Part shown: in pieces, positions 43,484-56,821 of the stretch
Layout of the letters: each line of letters starts with the position of its first letter
How positions within the stretch are numbered: the first letter of the stretch is position 1
Origin: Pilatotrama ljubarskyi
Taxonomy: Eukaryota > Basidiomycota > Agaricomycetes > Polyporales > Polyporaceae
Assembly (NCBI GenBank): GCA_022385805.1
Contig: MU277670.1
Span: 461,819 to 525,818 of the forward strand
Reading direction: 5' to 3'
DNA: 64,000 nt
Made by a program: the position numbers and the translations under genes
The notes under the pieces: generated by a model
Seen by the model: the letters and a program-made list of their open reading frames with translations, nothing else
Databases searched by the model: none
What the model was told of the DNA's origin: nothing

Positions 43484-43969
43484 CGTGCTCTACGAGCAGG
43501 ACGGCCGTAGAGGCACTCCAGGACGCGGGGAGACCGATGGACGTTGAGAGCAAGGGCAGCCAGCGCTTCCCTCCGTCCTCCGCGCCCGACCAGAACAAGC
43601 CTCGGTCCGTGAAACCAGCTTCCATATCAGGGCACGTCCATCCGCTGACACATCAAATCACCCCTTCTGATTGGATCTCACACCGCCGAGGCTGCGGACG
43701 CGGCTCGTTCTGCGCCCCATCCGCGCCTCGCACTCGGAGACGATATCGTTTCGCCATTCGTAATTCGTCAAATTGGGCCCTTGGCAGTCCAGTCTGCATT
43801 ATGCACACGCTGTCACTCCGAGAGACACCTCCAATTAGGACTGAGTATTCTATCGCAGCAGCGTACAGCGGTCCAACTGCCTGCCTACGGTGTGAAACAA
43901 AAAAAAAGTAATGATCGTGCTAAAACTTCGAAGGTCGAAGCTTGTTCATCATTCGCGCCCCAAGGTGTC
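43484..43969. other. Intergenic, secreted protein to GH105-like gene
   Basis: This 486-bp gap is the promoter of the small secreted protein and the 3' side of the hydrolase. A poly-A run lies at about 43897-43907. An ATTGG box lies near 43672. No gene seen. Confidence 0.4.
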
Positions 43970-45426
43970 CTACGATGCCTTGTAGTCGCGGAACGCCGAT
44001 TGCAGCAGAAGCACAAATGCCTGCCCCTCAGGGCTGTGGGCCCCTGGCTGCGATGGCGTGTTGAACGTCTCAGGGTCGACAGTGTTGCGCAGCCATCCGT
44101 TCGAGTCCACGCTGGCCTTGATGAGGTTGTACGCCTTGTTCGCAGCGGAGATGTGGCTGGTATCGCCTGTCAGGGTCGCCATGCGATACGTCACCGCAGC
44201 CAGAAGCGCGGTCGACGAGGTGTCGGCGAATGAGCTGCTCTCGTCGATGTAGTTGTAGAGCGTTCCGTTAGAGTGCTGAAGGGGGAACGACATGAGCAGG
44301 GTAGACGGAATATCCCGACATCCGATGCAACTTACCTGGTACTTCCAAGAGGCGCTCATGATCTCGTTGATCCAGGACTTGAGATCCGACTGCTCGCTCT
44401 GCATCTTCGACGAGAGCTTAGAATGACGAATTGTCTCCAGAACCCTCAGCATTCCTGCAGCAGCCCATGCGTTTCCTGAAATGAGAGTGAGCAACGGAGA
44501 ATGCTGAGACAGCACGACCGACCGACCTGTGCCCCAGTGGTGATTGTCCTGCCAATCTCCCAGAACGATGTGCTTCCACAACCCGCTAGAGTCGCGCAGG
44601 TACTGGCGGTACAGCTTGCACTGCTTGTAGGCCGTCTGCAGCAGGCTCAAGCCGCCGCTTCCGCCTTTCAGTGCTCCATAGTAAGCGATGAACGGAGGTG
44701 CCATGTAGACGAAGTCCGCCCTGACATCGGTTAGCCCGAACATGGTCCGCTTGACAGGGAAGCAACGCACCAAAGTTGGACCTGGTCTGCGCGGTGTGAA
44801 ATCGCGCCGTCCGATGTCCGCGGAGCAACGTCCAAGAGGTACTTGAGCTGGTGCCCGGCTGCAGTGGAGAACTCGTGGTCGCTACGGTCCGTGCGGGTCC
44901 AGTTGGTCAGCAAGACCGCAACACCGATGCCTGGGGAGATGTTAGCGAATGGTGCAGAAAACGAGTGAGCAATACGCACTGGCAGGATCGCCGACGGCGC
45001 CGTCGCCATCGATCAAGGGCAGGGCGTCGGGGTCCTTAGCCTTCACGATCCTGGCGCGAGGTGAGAAAGGCCGCACAACGTCCGGATAGCACGAATGCTC
45101 ACTTCGTCGCCCAATTGATTACGTCCCTAGCAGTACCTGAGGGGAGCTTGACCGGAGGGGGCAAGGAGCCTCCGAACACCGACAAGGAGGGCCACTCCAA
45201 TTCGGTGAGAGTCTCCAGAGCTGTGCCTATCTCCCAACTGCACGAGCGTAAGACGGTGCAGGTCAGAATGCGGAATTGCTTCGTACCTGTGAGTAGCGAT
45301 CTGTAAAAGGTTGGCCTTGACCTTCGCGATGGTCGCATCGCTGAGGCTCGTGACGCTCTGGGAGGCAGGAGCGGCGTAGGCGGCAGCGCAGCCAAGGAGG
45401 ACGGTGAAGACAGAAGAGTGAACCAT
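43970..45426 (-). CDS. Secreted six-hairpin glycoside hydrolase, GH105-like
   Basis: Start at 45426 with signal peptide MVHSSVFTVLLGCAAAYAAP. The mature protein begins ASQSVTSLSDATIAKVKANL. Exons then give SWEIGTALETLTELEWPSLS, IGVAVLLTNWTRTDRSD, HQLKYLLDVAPRTSDGAISH, WADFVYMAPPFIAYYGALKG, LVLGDWQDNHHWGTG-like sequence (seen as HIVLGDWQDNHHWGTG), NAWAAAGMLRVLETIRHS, YIDESSSFADTSSTALLAAV and HSPEGQAFVLLLQSAFRDYK. WADFVYM matches the catalytic Asp motif of unsaturated rhamnogalacturonyl hydrolases (GH105, YteR), which remove unsaturated sugars from pectin fragments. The fungal secreted group is often only called six-hairpin glycosidase, so the substrate is not certain. About seven introns. It suits a plant-litter or wood-decay lifestyle. 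Confidence 0.82.
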
Positions 45427-46456
45427 GTCTTACGCGCACTCAGAGGAAGGGGGTGGCTCGGGGAAAGAAGGCACGCCTTGGGGTTCGCCATCCTAGATCA
45501 GAGCTTTATACCTGCGCGCCAGGGCGGGGGCATGAGAGATACACGGACCGAGGTCCAAGAAGCAATGACGCGAAAGGAAGCCCAGAAAGCTCGCTTGTAT
45601 TGCAAGCGGCGGATCACATCAAATGAGCAAGGATGTGCGTTGCCTGATCCTCGTCCGAAAATCGCAGAGCCACAAGCATCCGAGGCACCAGCCTGTTTCA
45701 AGCTCGGAGCCGTGCGGCCTGTTAGCAAGTTCCTGTGCAAGTCCTCTGTACTTCGTTGTCTTGTCCCATGTCGGCAATCTTGCGAGGTGTATGCATGGTC
45801 CATGTGACGGCACTCATGACGGGAGCTTCAGGCCACCGTGTGCTTCTCTCGCTAGCCACTTGGCTCACGTCATGCTGGAAGACTTCGGAGAGCCCTCAAA
45901 TCCCGCGCACTTTCGAAGGCGTCAGCGTTCTGGACCAGTCGTATGGTGAGCAATGCATACCTCTTTGAGGCACGGAAAGATGCCAGAGAGTCCGTAACGT
46001 TCATGCGGGATCCACTCCTGAATGCAGAGCAGAGAGAGCAGGTACATCCGGTGGTCGGGAACCTTCGTGGAACGGAGGACCTTTGCAGTTGCATCCGTGA
46101 CTTTCTCCTGGGAGGCCAAACCTCTCGAGTCTTGATCATCAGAGGATGCCGATGATCATGAGTGGAATGGATTTTGGCGGGCTGATATCGTGATGGCTGG
46201 TTAACTCGACGGACCGAGGAGCACCATGATTCCTGGCCAACACCATGAGGCTATAGAAGGATGGTCATGAGCGCCTGTTGCGTCAACAACGATACACACG
46301 AGGAGCGCCTATTCTGCGCCCGGACGAGACAAATAGTGCCAAACAGCTGCTCCCGCCACACTCGAGGCTTGGCTGCCGCGGCGGGCGCAGGGCCACACCT
46401 GTCTCTTGTACTCACCGTCCGGTCTTGTCTATCCTCCATTCCTTCTCTTTCTCTGC
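45427..46456. other. Divergent intergenic region, GH105-like / THO2
   Basis: This 1.03-kb gap has only short overlapping frames in several phases without protein-like composition or a family match. I see no repeats or RNA gene. A small gene cannot be excluded. Confidence 0.35.
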
Positions 46457-49400
46457 ATGGATATACTTGACAGGACACAAAGATGCTTGCTGGACTGGGA
46501 CAGCGGAGGTGACGCGGAATGGTGCGTGCCCTTAGCCAAATCTGAATGCGAAGATCCTGACATTGTGGCGGCAGTCGCAAACTAGTGACTGGGCCCCATT
46601 CTAATCCCTACGACGCGGACGCGAACGCGACCTTGACCACGGTGTACCATGCACTGCTCTCGTCCACCTTGCTTACGTGGCCCACCAAGCGGAGCCTCTC
46701 CGTGGACGATGTCATCGCGTTTGTGCAGTCCGTTCTCGACCATCTCCCATCCTCTTCTGCTCCGTCGGAGAAGAACCCCAATGTCGTTGCATTTGGAGAC
46801 ATTCTCGTGGACATCGTATGGGCCATCGACTCGGAGCTGGAGGAGATCATCGGGGACGCGAAGAACGCGGGGAGCGCGGCGGAGCAAGGCAGTATGTCAC
46901 CAGCCACAGTAGACCAGGTGGTGAAGGCGAAGGGTAATGCGGAATCCGACAAGACTACTGTAGAGGCCATTGTTCGGAAACTCTTGGTAAGTGCCCGCGT
47001 GTGTGTTGCGTTACCGTACCCTTGACTTCTGGCACAGTCCATCGGGATCCTTGACCCCGACGTCTGCAGAGAGCGCCTTGACCTCGGGTTGGTGGCAAAC
47101 GTTGGGCTGGTGGCGGACAAGGCTGCCTTCGAAAGGAAGGAGATCAGGACTCGAACCGGACTCTTGTGCGTCGACCTTTGGCAGTGTATGTCATTGCTCT
47201 CATTCATACCCGAATGCAGCTACAAGCAGAACAAGTTCAACCTCCTCCGTGAAGAATCAGAGGGTTACAGCAAGTTGACTGCAGAGCTCACAAGCAGCCT
47301 GGGCCCTCCACACTCACCGTCTACAGGGTATCCTGCCGAGCCTGTCGAAGTCATTGAAGCCCGTGCGCGCCCTACGTGGGAGCGCACTTTGGGGCTCATT
47401 GGCTACTTCGATCTGGACCCTAACAGGGTGCTGGACATCATCCTTGACGTCTTCTCCGTCCATTTGGCGACTCATCATAGCTTCTTCATCTCGCTGCTCT
47501 CCTTCTCGCCTTGGGGAGGGCGAAGGCGGCGCAACCTGAAGCAGGAGGAGATGGCGGTGGAATCCGATCCAGCTCGGTTCAAGGGGAAGAGCCTTACAGA
47601 TGTCCTCAAGATTGCCGAAGCGGAGGCAGGTGCACAATTGGACGACGTGGACAGCAGCAACGCGCGAGTCCTGGCACAGGTCCTTGGCTTCAAGTATACA
47701 TTCTATCAGGTCGGTACTACCACTCGTTTGGTATCAACATGTAGCTTATCTTCTGTCAAGTCTCCCGACGTCGCAGAGACAACACCTCGAAACCTTTACC
47801 TTATGACGGCCATCCTCATACGGGAAGGTTTCCTGAGACTTGAGGATCTGTACCCCCACGTAAGCTGCATAGGGCTCCTTCGTTTCGTATGAGCTCACTG
47901 GGGCCTTTTCACAGATCGCACCGGTAGACGATGAGATGCCTGCTCACCACAAGGCCTACCTGGACAACATCGAGGCTCGCATAGCTGGTGCGAAGGTCAG
48001 TCAACTCGCGATGGCTGCCCCTCTCGAGTCCGGCGGCTCGTCCGCCCCGAAGGCACGTGCTGCCGCACCGGAACCCAAGAAAGAGGAGCCCAAGGAGGTC
48101 CCGAATCAGAAGCTGGGTCTTCTCAACGCCTTACTTTCTGTGGGTGCTCTACGACCTGCGATTGCCATTCTGTCCAAATTCCCCTGGATGGTGGATGCGT
48201 ATCCTGAGGTTGCAGATCTGGTGCTCCGGGTGCTCAAGCACTCCATTGGCCCCTTGTACGATACCACGGTCACGTCTAAAGACAAGACTGCGAGCTTCAC
48301 TAAGCCTCGAGCGCGGTATGGTGCCGCAGGTGTCGTACCGGCGCCGGAGCGGAGGCCGCATTTAACGCTCTGGGCGCCAACCCCTCCGTGTACGAGTACG
48401 GTGGACTTCGTATTCTTCTTCCCGGATTGGACACGACGGGTTCCAGTCTGCGTATCTTATGATGACCTCATCGACGTCCTTGAGCCTTTGATGCGCTTCA
48501 TTGGCCTTCATGTGTCGCGTGACCCTGCGTTCTTGACGAAGTTCCTCCGGCTGGGCCGTCAGCATATGTTATCCACGGCAAGTCCCTCTACCAGCTTTCG
48601 CAGATCTCTTCTCAACGCTTCGCAGGTACCCATCGATCCCGAGACGAAGAAACCCATGGGAAGTCCAGACCCCGAGCATCCTGTGCGACGCTTTTGGTTC
48701 AAAGTCGTCCGCCTGTACCTCCTTCCTGCGCTCCCCCTCATTCGCGGCAATGCGGTCTGCACAGTCGAGGTCTGGAACATTGTCCGGCAGTTCGAGACGA
48801 CGCTCCGATGGCAGCTGTACGGCGAATGGAAGTCCAGCATCTACAAGTCCCACCCCGAGCTCAGGGTGCGTCAGGTGCAGACAGACAGGGAGTCGAAGGG
48901 CATCATGCGGCGTCTTTCGCACAACACTATCGACACCTTGTCAAGCACGGTCGCGAAGCTTGCGCATTCAAACCCTTGCATCTTCTTCACGAATGCGGTT
49001 AATCAGATCATGGCGTACGACAACCTCGCAGGAGTCGTCATTCAGGCCTTGAACTACGTGACTATCATGGGCTTCGACGTTCTCGTGTACATCATCCTCG
49101 ACTCGCTGGCGAACCCGAACAAGGACCGGGTCAAGGATGACGGCGTCAATACATCAGACTGGTTGCAAAGTGAGTATGCTGGTGGCGCCGAATGATGATT
49201 GTGAGCTGATGATGTCCTCAGGTCTTGCCTCCTTCACCGGAATGCTCTTCCGGAGGTACAGCACCGACCTCACTCCCCTGCTGAGCTATGTTGTGCACCA
49301 GCTGCATAACGGGCAGACGACCGAGATCGTCGTCTTCCGCGAGCTCATCTGGAAGATGGCCGGCATTGAGCCCCTCCCGAGCTTATCCGATTCCCAGATC

Positions 49401-52400
49401 GCTGCGATGGCCGGAGGACCCACGCTCCGTATCGAGGCTGTCGCGTCCAGCACAAGAGGCGCTCGTCTCGACCCTGGCGATGCTTTGCTCAAGGGCCCAC
49501 AGCGCCTTGGGAAAGCGTTGCTTGACTCTTGCCTCGCACTTCCGCTCCTTATCCAGGTCGCTCAGCAGCGACAGGCTTGTGTTTTCCGCGCCCCTGATGC
49601 ACATCTGAAGAGTCTGGCAAGCTTGTTTGATACGGTATGTGCGAGCATGCTGTTCCGCTGACACATGACTGACGTCGCTGAACAGACACATGGAGTCCTT
49701 CTGCAATATCTGGAACTGCTCACCACTCCTAGCATTATTACGCCAGAGGATTACGCAAACAAGGTCGTTCCGCCGCTCTCTGAGCTGAACGAGAAGTACG
49801 GCATTTGTCCACCGATGTGTATGCAAATCTATCGTCCGATCTTCAACAAGGCATTGCTAGTATGTAGTTCATCGGCTTTCGTTTTGCAATGTCTCACTAC
49901 CGTCTTAGGCTGCTGCTCTGGCGCTACAGGAGAAGGAGCGTGTCGCCAGCGAAGAGGCAGAGAAGCGTCTCAAGGCCGCGCTCACAGCCAAGAGGGAGCC
50001 AAACACGACTGCTTCTCGTGTTGCCTCGCCAAATCCTGGTGCCGAAACTCCGGCAAATGGGGAAATGACTGGTGAAGCCAAGCCATCCGCACCAGATGCC
50101 CAGGCAACAGATGTGACGATGGAGACCCCGGACGTGCCGTTCGCATCTCCTCCAGAGGTGAGCGGTTTCCGTGTCGTAGTTGGGTTATCTTGACTCACTG
50201 CATGAAATGTGCAGAATCCTTGGCTCCCCGAGCTGTATCCTTACTTCGACGAGGTCAAGAAGATTGCTCCAGGGAATGCATATGAAGTCATCGGGTAGGG
50301 CATCTCGTATCGGCTCGAGGCGACCCTGAACGCTTACAATCTCCACCAGGCCCGGCTTCTACCTGACATTCTGGCAGATGTCCACGTACGACCTCTCACC
50401 GCCTGCGGCCAAGTATGAAGAAGAGTGCGCGACATTGCGCACAGTGAGCCGAAACGAAGACTCACTGTACATCTCTGCGGATCGATCGGTTGACCGTGCG
50501 AAGCGCATGACGGCCAACACGCACCGAGAGAGGAGGAATCGGATCAACATGATCGTGAACATGCTCATGCAAGAATTGAAGGAGCAGACCGCTGCCCGTG
50601 CTTTCACGATCAAGCGTTTGGCACGTGAGAAGCAGCATTGGTTCGCGCACAGTATGTAGTCGTCCTTCGTTGTGCTGGACACCTGCTCACGAGCAGTACA
50701 GATCCCAAGGCCACCACTCTGGCTTCCTGCATCATCGAGTACTGCCTGCAGCCCAGATGCCTTATCTCGCCCATGGATGCGGACTTCTGCGCACAGTTCA
50801 TCAAGGTCATCCACACACAGGGAACGCCGGGTTTCTCCACCCTGATGTGTTACGACAAGGTTAGTCTTGAGAGTGTCCTCATTAGGGTTGTCAAAACTTA
50901 ACACTATCGTAGCTTCTGGGAGATCATGTCAAGGTCGTGGTCTTCTCTTGCAGCGAGTACGAGGCGCGGAACTATGGTCAGCTATATCCAACCCAGCTGG
51001 CAAGTCTATGCTTGCTTATTGAACTTGTTCCAGGTCGTTTCCTTTTGGGCGTCTTGACCGACATTTACAAATGGTTCCAAGACGAGCAACTCTTCCTACA
51101 AGAGAATCGGTCTAAGAGCGGTGGCAGCACGGTTTTCCTCCCAGGGTTGCAGCTTCGTTGGCCAGCGACGCCGAAGCCTGTCATCGCTCAGGAAGACCTA
51201 ATCACCTGGTCTGACTTCAAACAGGTCGTACGCAAGTGGCATCGGAAGTTGAACAAGGTTTGTCTGGTATCTATTCTGCCCCAAGGTGTTCCTAATATCA
51301 CTTCAGTCCCTGATGGAATGCATCGATTCCGGAGAATTCATGCACATCTACAACGCCATCGTGGTGCTGAAGGAGATCCTCCCAGTGTTTCCGGTTGCGG
51401 CTGTCACCGAGTATGGCGGACCCAACTTGGCACGAGCTGTCGAGAGGTTCCTTGAAAAGGAGGAACGTGGCGACCTCAAGATTCTTGGCCGGGCGTAAGT
51501 CCCACCTCTTGGCGCGGTTGCTGCAGGATTGCTAAAAATCTCCCAGATACTACGCTAGCTTGAAGAAACGTGAATCAATTTGGGCGGCCCCGTATCCTCT
51601 CCCCAAGGTCTGCCTCCTGTCATATAATCGTCCCGATCTAATCACTAATTTCCATTGGTTGTCATAGTCGCTCCCTCCGCCCGCCACGAAGGCAGCCACG
51701 CCTACTGCTCCGGAGAGACCCTCCAATGGCGTTGTTTCCATCCCCAATGTCGTGAATCAGTCTTCCGAGCCTCGCCGTCCCGCGGCTCCTGCACCTATAG
51801 CACCATCGGCCCCCAAGGCGCAGCTCGCAGCAGCGCACTCCAACGCGGCGTCCCCTGCCCCAGCGGAGCGTGCAAGCACGCCGAATGGCATGAAATTGGT
51901 TGTGGACAGGTCAGCCTTTCGTATGACACAGACAGGATGCAGAACTCAACCGACGTACAGTGTACCAAGACCTGAGGTCGTCAAGCGAGTCAGGCCAGAG
52001 GCCAGACCGGCGGAACCCGCGGCAGAACCCAAAGGCGTGCCCCAGCTTGACGCGATGGAGGTCGATCAACCTGCGCCGGAACAGGCTGCTCGGGGTCCTC
52101 CTGCTCCTGGGGTTCCGATAGCCCCTTCAACAATACCAGGGAATCTCACCGATGCTCGCGCTTCTCGCCCCCCGACGCCCAAGCAACCCATGGCGGCGCG
52201 CCTAGCTGCTGGGGAGAAGCCGATACCCAGTTCTCCCAGAGCTGCACTCAACTCGATCGACCAGCGACCGCCACGGGACTCGCAACAAGCGATGCCTCCT
52301 CCCAGTATTCCTAGCCAGACAGTCTCGGCTCAGGAGCTGAGGGAGACCGCCAAACAGACTCGCAACGTGGGCGACAGAGAGGAACGGAGTGTCCAACCTC

Positions 52401-53869
52401 CCACAGAGCCTCGCGCACAAGCTGCGGCGCCCGCTCCTTCACCCCGGCGGCGATCGCCATCCCCCACTAGCCGCCCAGGCACTAGGCCTCCCAGCCAGGA
52501 CTCAAGGGCCAGCGGCGACCGTCGTTCCGCGCGTGACTCTGCGGAAAAGTCGGAGGGCAAGCGTGCAGATCGGCAAGAGCGCGAAGTGTCGCGACGCGAA
52601 GGTGCCCGCGAGCGGCGGGCAGCTCGCGACGCCGAACGCGAGAGAGATGGCGATCGAGATAGGGACAGAGGACGGGACAGGCATGGCGATCGTGACCGGC
52701 GAGACCGTGATCGCGATCGTAGTGAACGTGAGCGGGACCGCGACAAGGATCGTGAACGTCACCGAGACGCAGATGGCCACCGGGAACGTGAGCGAGAACG
52801 CGACCGCGATAGGGATCGGGATCGTCACCGCCGCGACGAAAAGGATCGGGACCGGGATCGGGATAGGAAGGAACGGGAGAGTGCGAGGTCGGCTGCAACA
52901 CCATCCTCCGCTCCTGCAGTCGATGACCGTGGACTACCAAACAGGCCAGATACTGGAAGGCATCGTGGGCAGCACGATGAGTCCCTTGGCAAGAGAAGGA
53001 GAGGAACCGAAGATGACGTGAGTAGACCATTCGCATCCCCTTTGCCCCCTTCGACTCACTTGCTGTTGAAGACTGACCGCTCGTCCAAGCGTTCATCCCG
53101 CAAGGATGGTCATCACGAGGACAGGAGTCGGCGATCGTCTGAGAAGGACGGACATGACCGTGGGCGCGACTCTGACCGTCGGAGGAAAGACCGCGACGGA
53201 GATGGGGAGAAGGGACTGTCGGTCGACACGAAGGTATGCTACCATGCTTCGTCGCCTTATTGTCGTCACTGACGTCGTTGCCTAGCTGGGTGACAAGCGT
53301 ATCCCGGAAGGTCCGGCGTCGGCCAAATCGCTTCCACCTACGACTCCGTCGGCCCCTCGTGCCATGACCTCTGGAGATGCCGCTCGCAAAGGCGACAGCT
53401 CAGCTCGTGAGAGGGATTGGAAGCGGGAGCAGCCTCCGCATGCACCGCCGACAGGGCCGTCCAACGGCAGCTCCCAAGAACCGGGCCAGGGAGGCAGTCT
53501 TCGCTCCCGTATCTCCGGGCCCGCGGACAGAGAGACTCGCGCGCCGCCACAGGCGCCCTCTGCCGATAGGAGGCCAGACGGCCCCCGCGATGACGACCGG
53601 GACGGGGGACGGAAGCGCACGCTATCTGGTATGTGTTTTAACGCAGCTTCATGCACGGCATCGTCTGATCCTCTTTGGCAGAGCGTGAAAGGGAGGCGCC
53701 TGACACGCCTTCAGCCAACGAGCCAGCTCCTCAGCCCTCTAAGAGGCCTAGAATCATCCGGGACCGTTACGCGCCTGGTACTTCTTCTGCCGCTTTTGCC
53801 AAAAAGTTGCTCCCGGTTGACCCCCACGCCGCAGACAAGGCTAGAGCCGCACGCAAGGAGTCGGACTAG
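46457..53869 (+). CDS. THO2: THO complex subunit 2 (THO2)
   Basis: The largest gene here, with more than fifteen introns. Exon 1 (46457-46521) gives MDILDRTQRCLLDWDSGGDA. The intron 46522-46574 then leads to VTGPHSNPYDADANATLTTV. The N-terminal THO2 domain continues through SIGILDPDVCRERLDLGLVA, LWQCMSLLSFIPECSYKQNK and FNLLREESEGYSKLTAELT. Central helical regions include FKVVRLYLLPALPLIRGNAV, NTIDTLSSTVAKLAHSNPCI and LASFTGMLFRRYSTDLTPLL. The C-terminal THO2 domain is present: LTFWQMSTYDLSPP-like sequence and FTIKRLAREKQHWF. The last 600 residues are disordered, with an RD/RE-rich block (52560-52880). THO couples transcription to mRNA export and limits R-loops. The end reads SAAFAKKLLPVDPHAADKAR. 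Confidence 0.9.
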
Positions 53870-54290
53870 CCTGCCTACGTATCTGCGCTTTCTCGGACAA
53901 CTGTTTCCTGTATCCTACTGTCGCACGCTGTTACTGTACCACCATCCGCTGCTATAATATTGTCCACGGCTCCGGCCGGTTCCCGCGAGCCTCCCTAGCC
54001 CCGCTGTCACAAGTGCATCAATGAGACGCGTCTGAGAAGTGTGGAGGTGCTTCACAAACGCCATCGTGGCCCGCGTAGTCCGAGGAGCTATTAGCATTTG
54101 ACCCTGATTAATACAGGCTATACGCTACACAAATCCACAGGTAGATCAATGTTGAAGTGTAGATACGATGTTGGACCGACGAGAATGAGCTACAGACGGG
54201 GTTATACAATGTTGAACTGCTTCCGGCACTGCGAGTTGAATCGACACAGCGCTGGAGATATACTAAAGAGAGAAGGGGGCGGATAGTTTG
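53870..54290. other. Intergenic, convergent 3' ends
   Basis: This 421-bp gap separates THO2 from GTP cyclohydrolase I. No coding frame, repeat or RNA gene is recognised. Confidence 0.4.
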
Positions 54291-55407
54291 TTACCGTCCT
54301 TTAATGAGGGTGAGGAACTCCTCCCGGGTCTTCTGCTGTGTCCGGAAGCAACCCAACATGCAGGAGGTGACCGTGACTGCTCCCGGCTTCTGCACCCCGC
54401 GCATGGTCATGCACATGTGTCTGTGCCGTGCCGTCCATCAGCTTGAGGCTCGAAAGGCGGCATTAGAGACAACTCACGTCGCCTCCATTACAACAGCAAC
54501 TCCGCGAGGGTGGATAGCCTCTTGGACGGCGAGCGCGACTTGTTTGGTCAGCCGCTCCTGCACCTGCAGTCGCCGGCTGAAGACCTCGGCGATACGCGCG
54601 AGCTTCGAGAGACCAAGGACGAGCTTGTTTGGGATATATGCAATAGCGATCTGAAGAGAGATTCAGCACGTCGACGAGCGCGCACATCCCCGTCGCATGC
54701 TGACCTTGCCAGTGAAAGGCACGAGGTGATGCTCGCACAAGCTGGATATGTCTATATCACGGACGAGGACCATCTCATCGTGATCTTCTTCGAAGACAGC
54801 ATCATTTATGATATCTACCACGCGAAGAAGGATTAGGTCTTTATCTGGGAACGTGGGAAATGACGCTCACCAGCTAATCTTTCCTCGTAGCCCCTTGTCA
54901 TCCAAAGAAGTGCCTTAGCATAGCGGTCGGGAGTCTTCAGCAGCCCTTCCCTGTCTGGATCCTCCCCAATACATTCCAGTATTGTCCTAACAGCAGCAGA
55001 CAACTTCTTCTCTCGCTCGGCACGTTCCTCGTTGGTCGCGTTCAGACGGAGGTGGGTGGACTTCGCTTTTAGTGCTGTCAGGACGAGAGACGCTGGAGTC
55101 GGGAAAATCCCTTACCTGGCCATCCGAGCCCATTCGGATCGGGTAGAGGACTGCTCGGTTTGCCGACGGCCCTGGACGAGTACTGAGGTGTTGAGATCCC
55201 TGATGGCGGGCGGAAACCGAGCCCCTCCCGTATGCGAGGGGTGGCCAGGAGGTGCTGGGAGGAGGAAGGACCATCTACATGCGATGACTCTTCGTGCGCA
55301 TGTGCGTCAATGCCGTTCGGAGCGCTGCTGCCCTCGTCTTGCTGGATCTTCAACATCTCGAGGCTCGTTGAGAGGCGATGTTGGCTAGCGGGATCGTCGA
55401 GAGACAT
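54291..55407 (-). CDS. FOL2: GTP cyclohydrolase I
   Basis: First step of folate and pterin synthesis: GTP to 7,8-dihydroneopterin triphosphate. The start at 55407 gives [20 protein letters not shown] and a fungal N-terminal extension rich in S, P and H. The catalytic domain spans several exons: [60 protein letters not shown] (zinc Cys and His), [40 protein letters not shown] and [19 protein letters not shown] with the second zinc Cys. The protein ends [11 protein letters not shown]. All zinc ligands and the CEHH motif are intact. At least four introns. FPGS, a later folate enzyme, is encoded about 41 kb to the left. Confidence 0.93.
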
Positions 55408-56821
55408 GGCGAGCAAGCAGTGTGAATATATGTCCAGAGAGTCTGAGAGACAGCCGCGACCAGAAAGTCAGCGTGAGTGTGGCGCGCGGGTCGGCTTCTC
55501 CCAATGTGCAAATACAGTAGGCGCCGAATATCAAACGGTCCAGATTGCCGTTCTCATCTACTATACTGTCCTGTACATCGATAGCATCACACAGTTCCTC
55601 CCTCTCGACCAGGTATTCGGAAGGAAGATATTCGGACATGGCGACATAGTCTTCAGCATCGAATCCTTTGGCCACGCAGGTCATCAACTTCCGGGTTGCT
55701 TTCCCAGCCATGCGCCTCATGTGTGTCTTCGCACCTTTGCTGATGCTATAGGAGCCGACCGTGTGTGACGGCTCTGGAATACGTCGCACATACTCAGCTG
55801 CTGTCACTGTACGTTTCTCTTGGTCGCCATGGTCAGTGGAAGCCGTCCCTCGGGGCCGGACCCCTGCCGAGAGCTGTGTACGAAACTTTGATCCGTGCCT
55901 GTGAATCATCTCGCGATCCGTAAGGCAGCATCACTCACCACAAAGTGCGTCTACACCTCAGACCTTGGCATATGCTGTCGACCTCCATTACAATCATGGT
56001 ATTCAACAGTATGCAGCCGTGCTTGACGGAAGCAGCCAGGCATGCCGAGACGTCATACTTGGTGCCCTATCGCCCCGTTCTGGTCCATTCAAACGAAGGA
56101 TGTTCTGTTTGTGCGCTCTACCTCAGGTACCTCTTTGCTGGACGCCACAGCTCTTTCCGACATTTTGATCATACGTCTGAGTGACAGAGTTGGACACACT
56201 TGGACCTACAAGTGCAGGCGGGATGACGACACCTGCCCTAAATCCGTGCAGCTGCAGACCATCCGTTTCTACATGACCGCGACCTGGCCGTGCATTGCAA
56301 GCATGAGTGCAATTGGGAAGAACCCCTTTACATTGATGCTCCAGAAGATGCTCCCTCTTCGCGGCAGGGCGAAGTTCGCCAAAAGAGGTAAGCTCAAAGG
56401 CTACGTTCGGCGGCTGTTTGTGGTGGCCGGCGGAGGTTATATCAAAGGGGTCCCGTTGCCAGCCCAGCCGAAGTGCTGCGATTGAAGATGCTGATTACGG
56501 CAGGTGAGTGGGCAGTTCGCTGGCAACGCTTCATCTCGCATTTTGCCTATCATTCATTTGCTCATAAAGTCTGACGTGAAGCCAAACGCTCGTGCCGCAT
56601 ACGCTATGCCGTATGCTCCGACCGTCTTTCCCGGTACGCGCTTCCCATAAAATGCCTCCGCTCGCAATGAAGCAGGGCGCTGACGATCCAATCTTGCGGC
56701 GGGCTACCGCATAACAATAGAGAGCCGGGCGTGGGCACTTCGCTCCATGCCCTGACAGCGGTTAGAGTTTATATACTCTGGCATTTTTCCGCCAGCCCTC
56801 CTCCCCCGCTGCCCAGTCAGC
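55408..56821. other. Divergent intergenic region, FOL2 / ABC transporter
   Basis: This 1.41-kb stretch holds a 174-codon minus-strand frame (55909-55385) that overlaps the FOL2 start, and a 147-codon plus frame (56042-56485). Neither matches a family I know and neither has a clean splice model. A TATATA at 56770-56775 fits as core promoter of the ABC gene, 47 bp from its ATG. The region may contain a decayed or novel gene. Confidence 0.35.
56770..56775 (+). promoter_or_regulatory. TATA box of the ABC transporter gene
   Basis: TATATA in TTTATATACTC, 47 bp upstream of the ATG at 56822, in otherwise CT-rich sequence. Confidence 0.45.

Noticed and set aside
52389..53096. Long open frames on both strands across the Arg/Asp-rich part of THO2
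   Set aside because: Repetitive GATCG/CGATC-like codons keep several frames open; only the frame continuous with THO2 fits.
11077..55407. A folate gene cluster (FPGS and GTP cyclohydrolase I)
   Set aside because: The two genes are about 41 kb apart with many unrelated genes between; treated as chance linkage.
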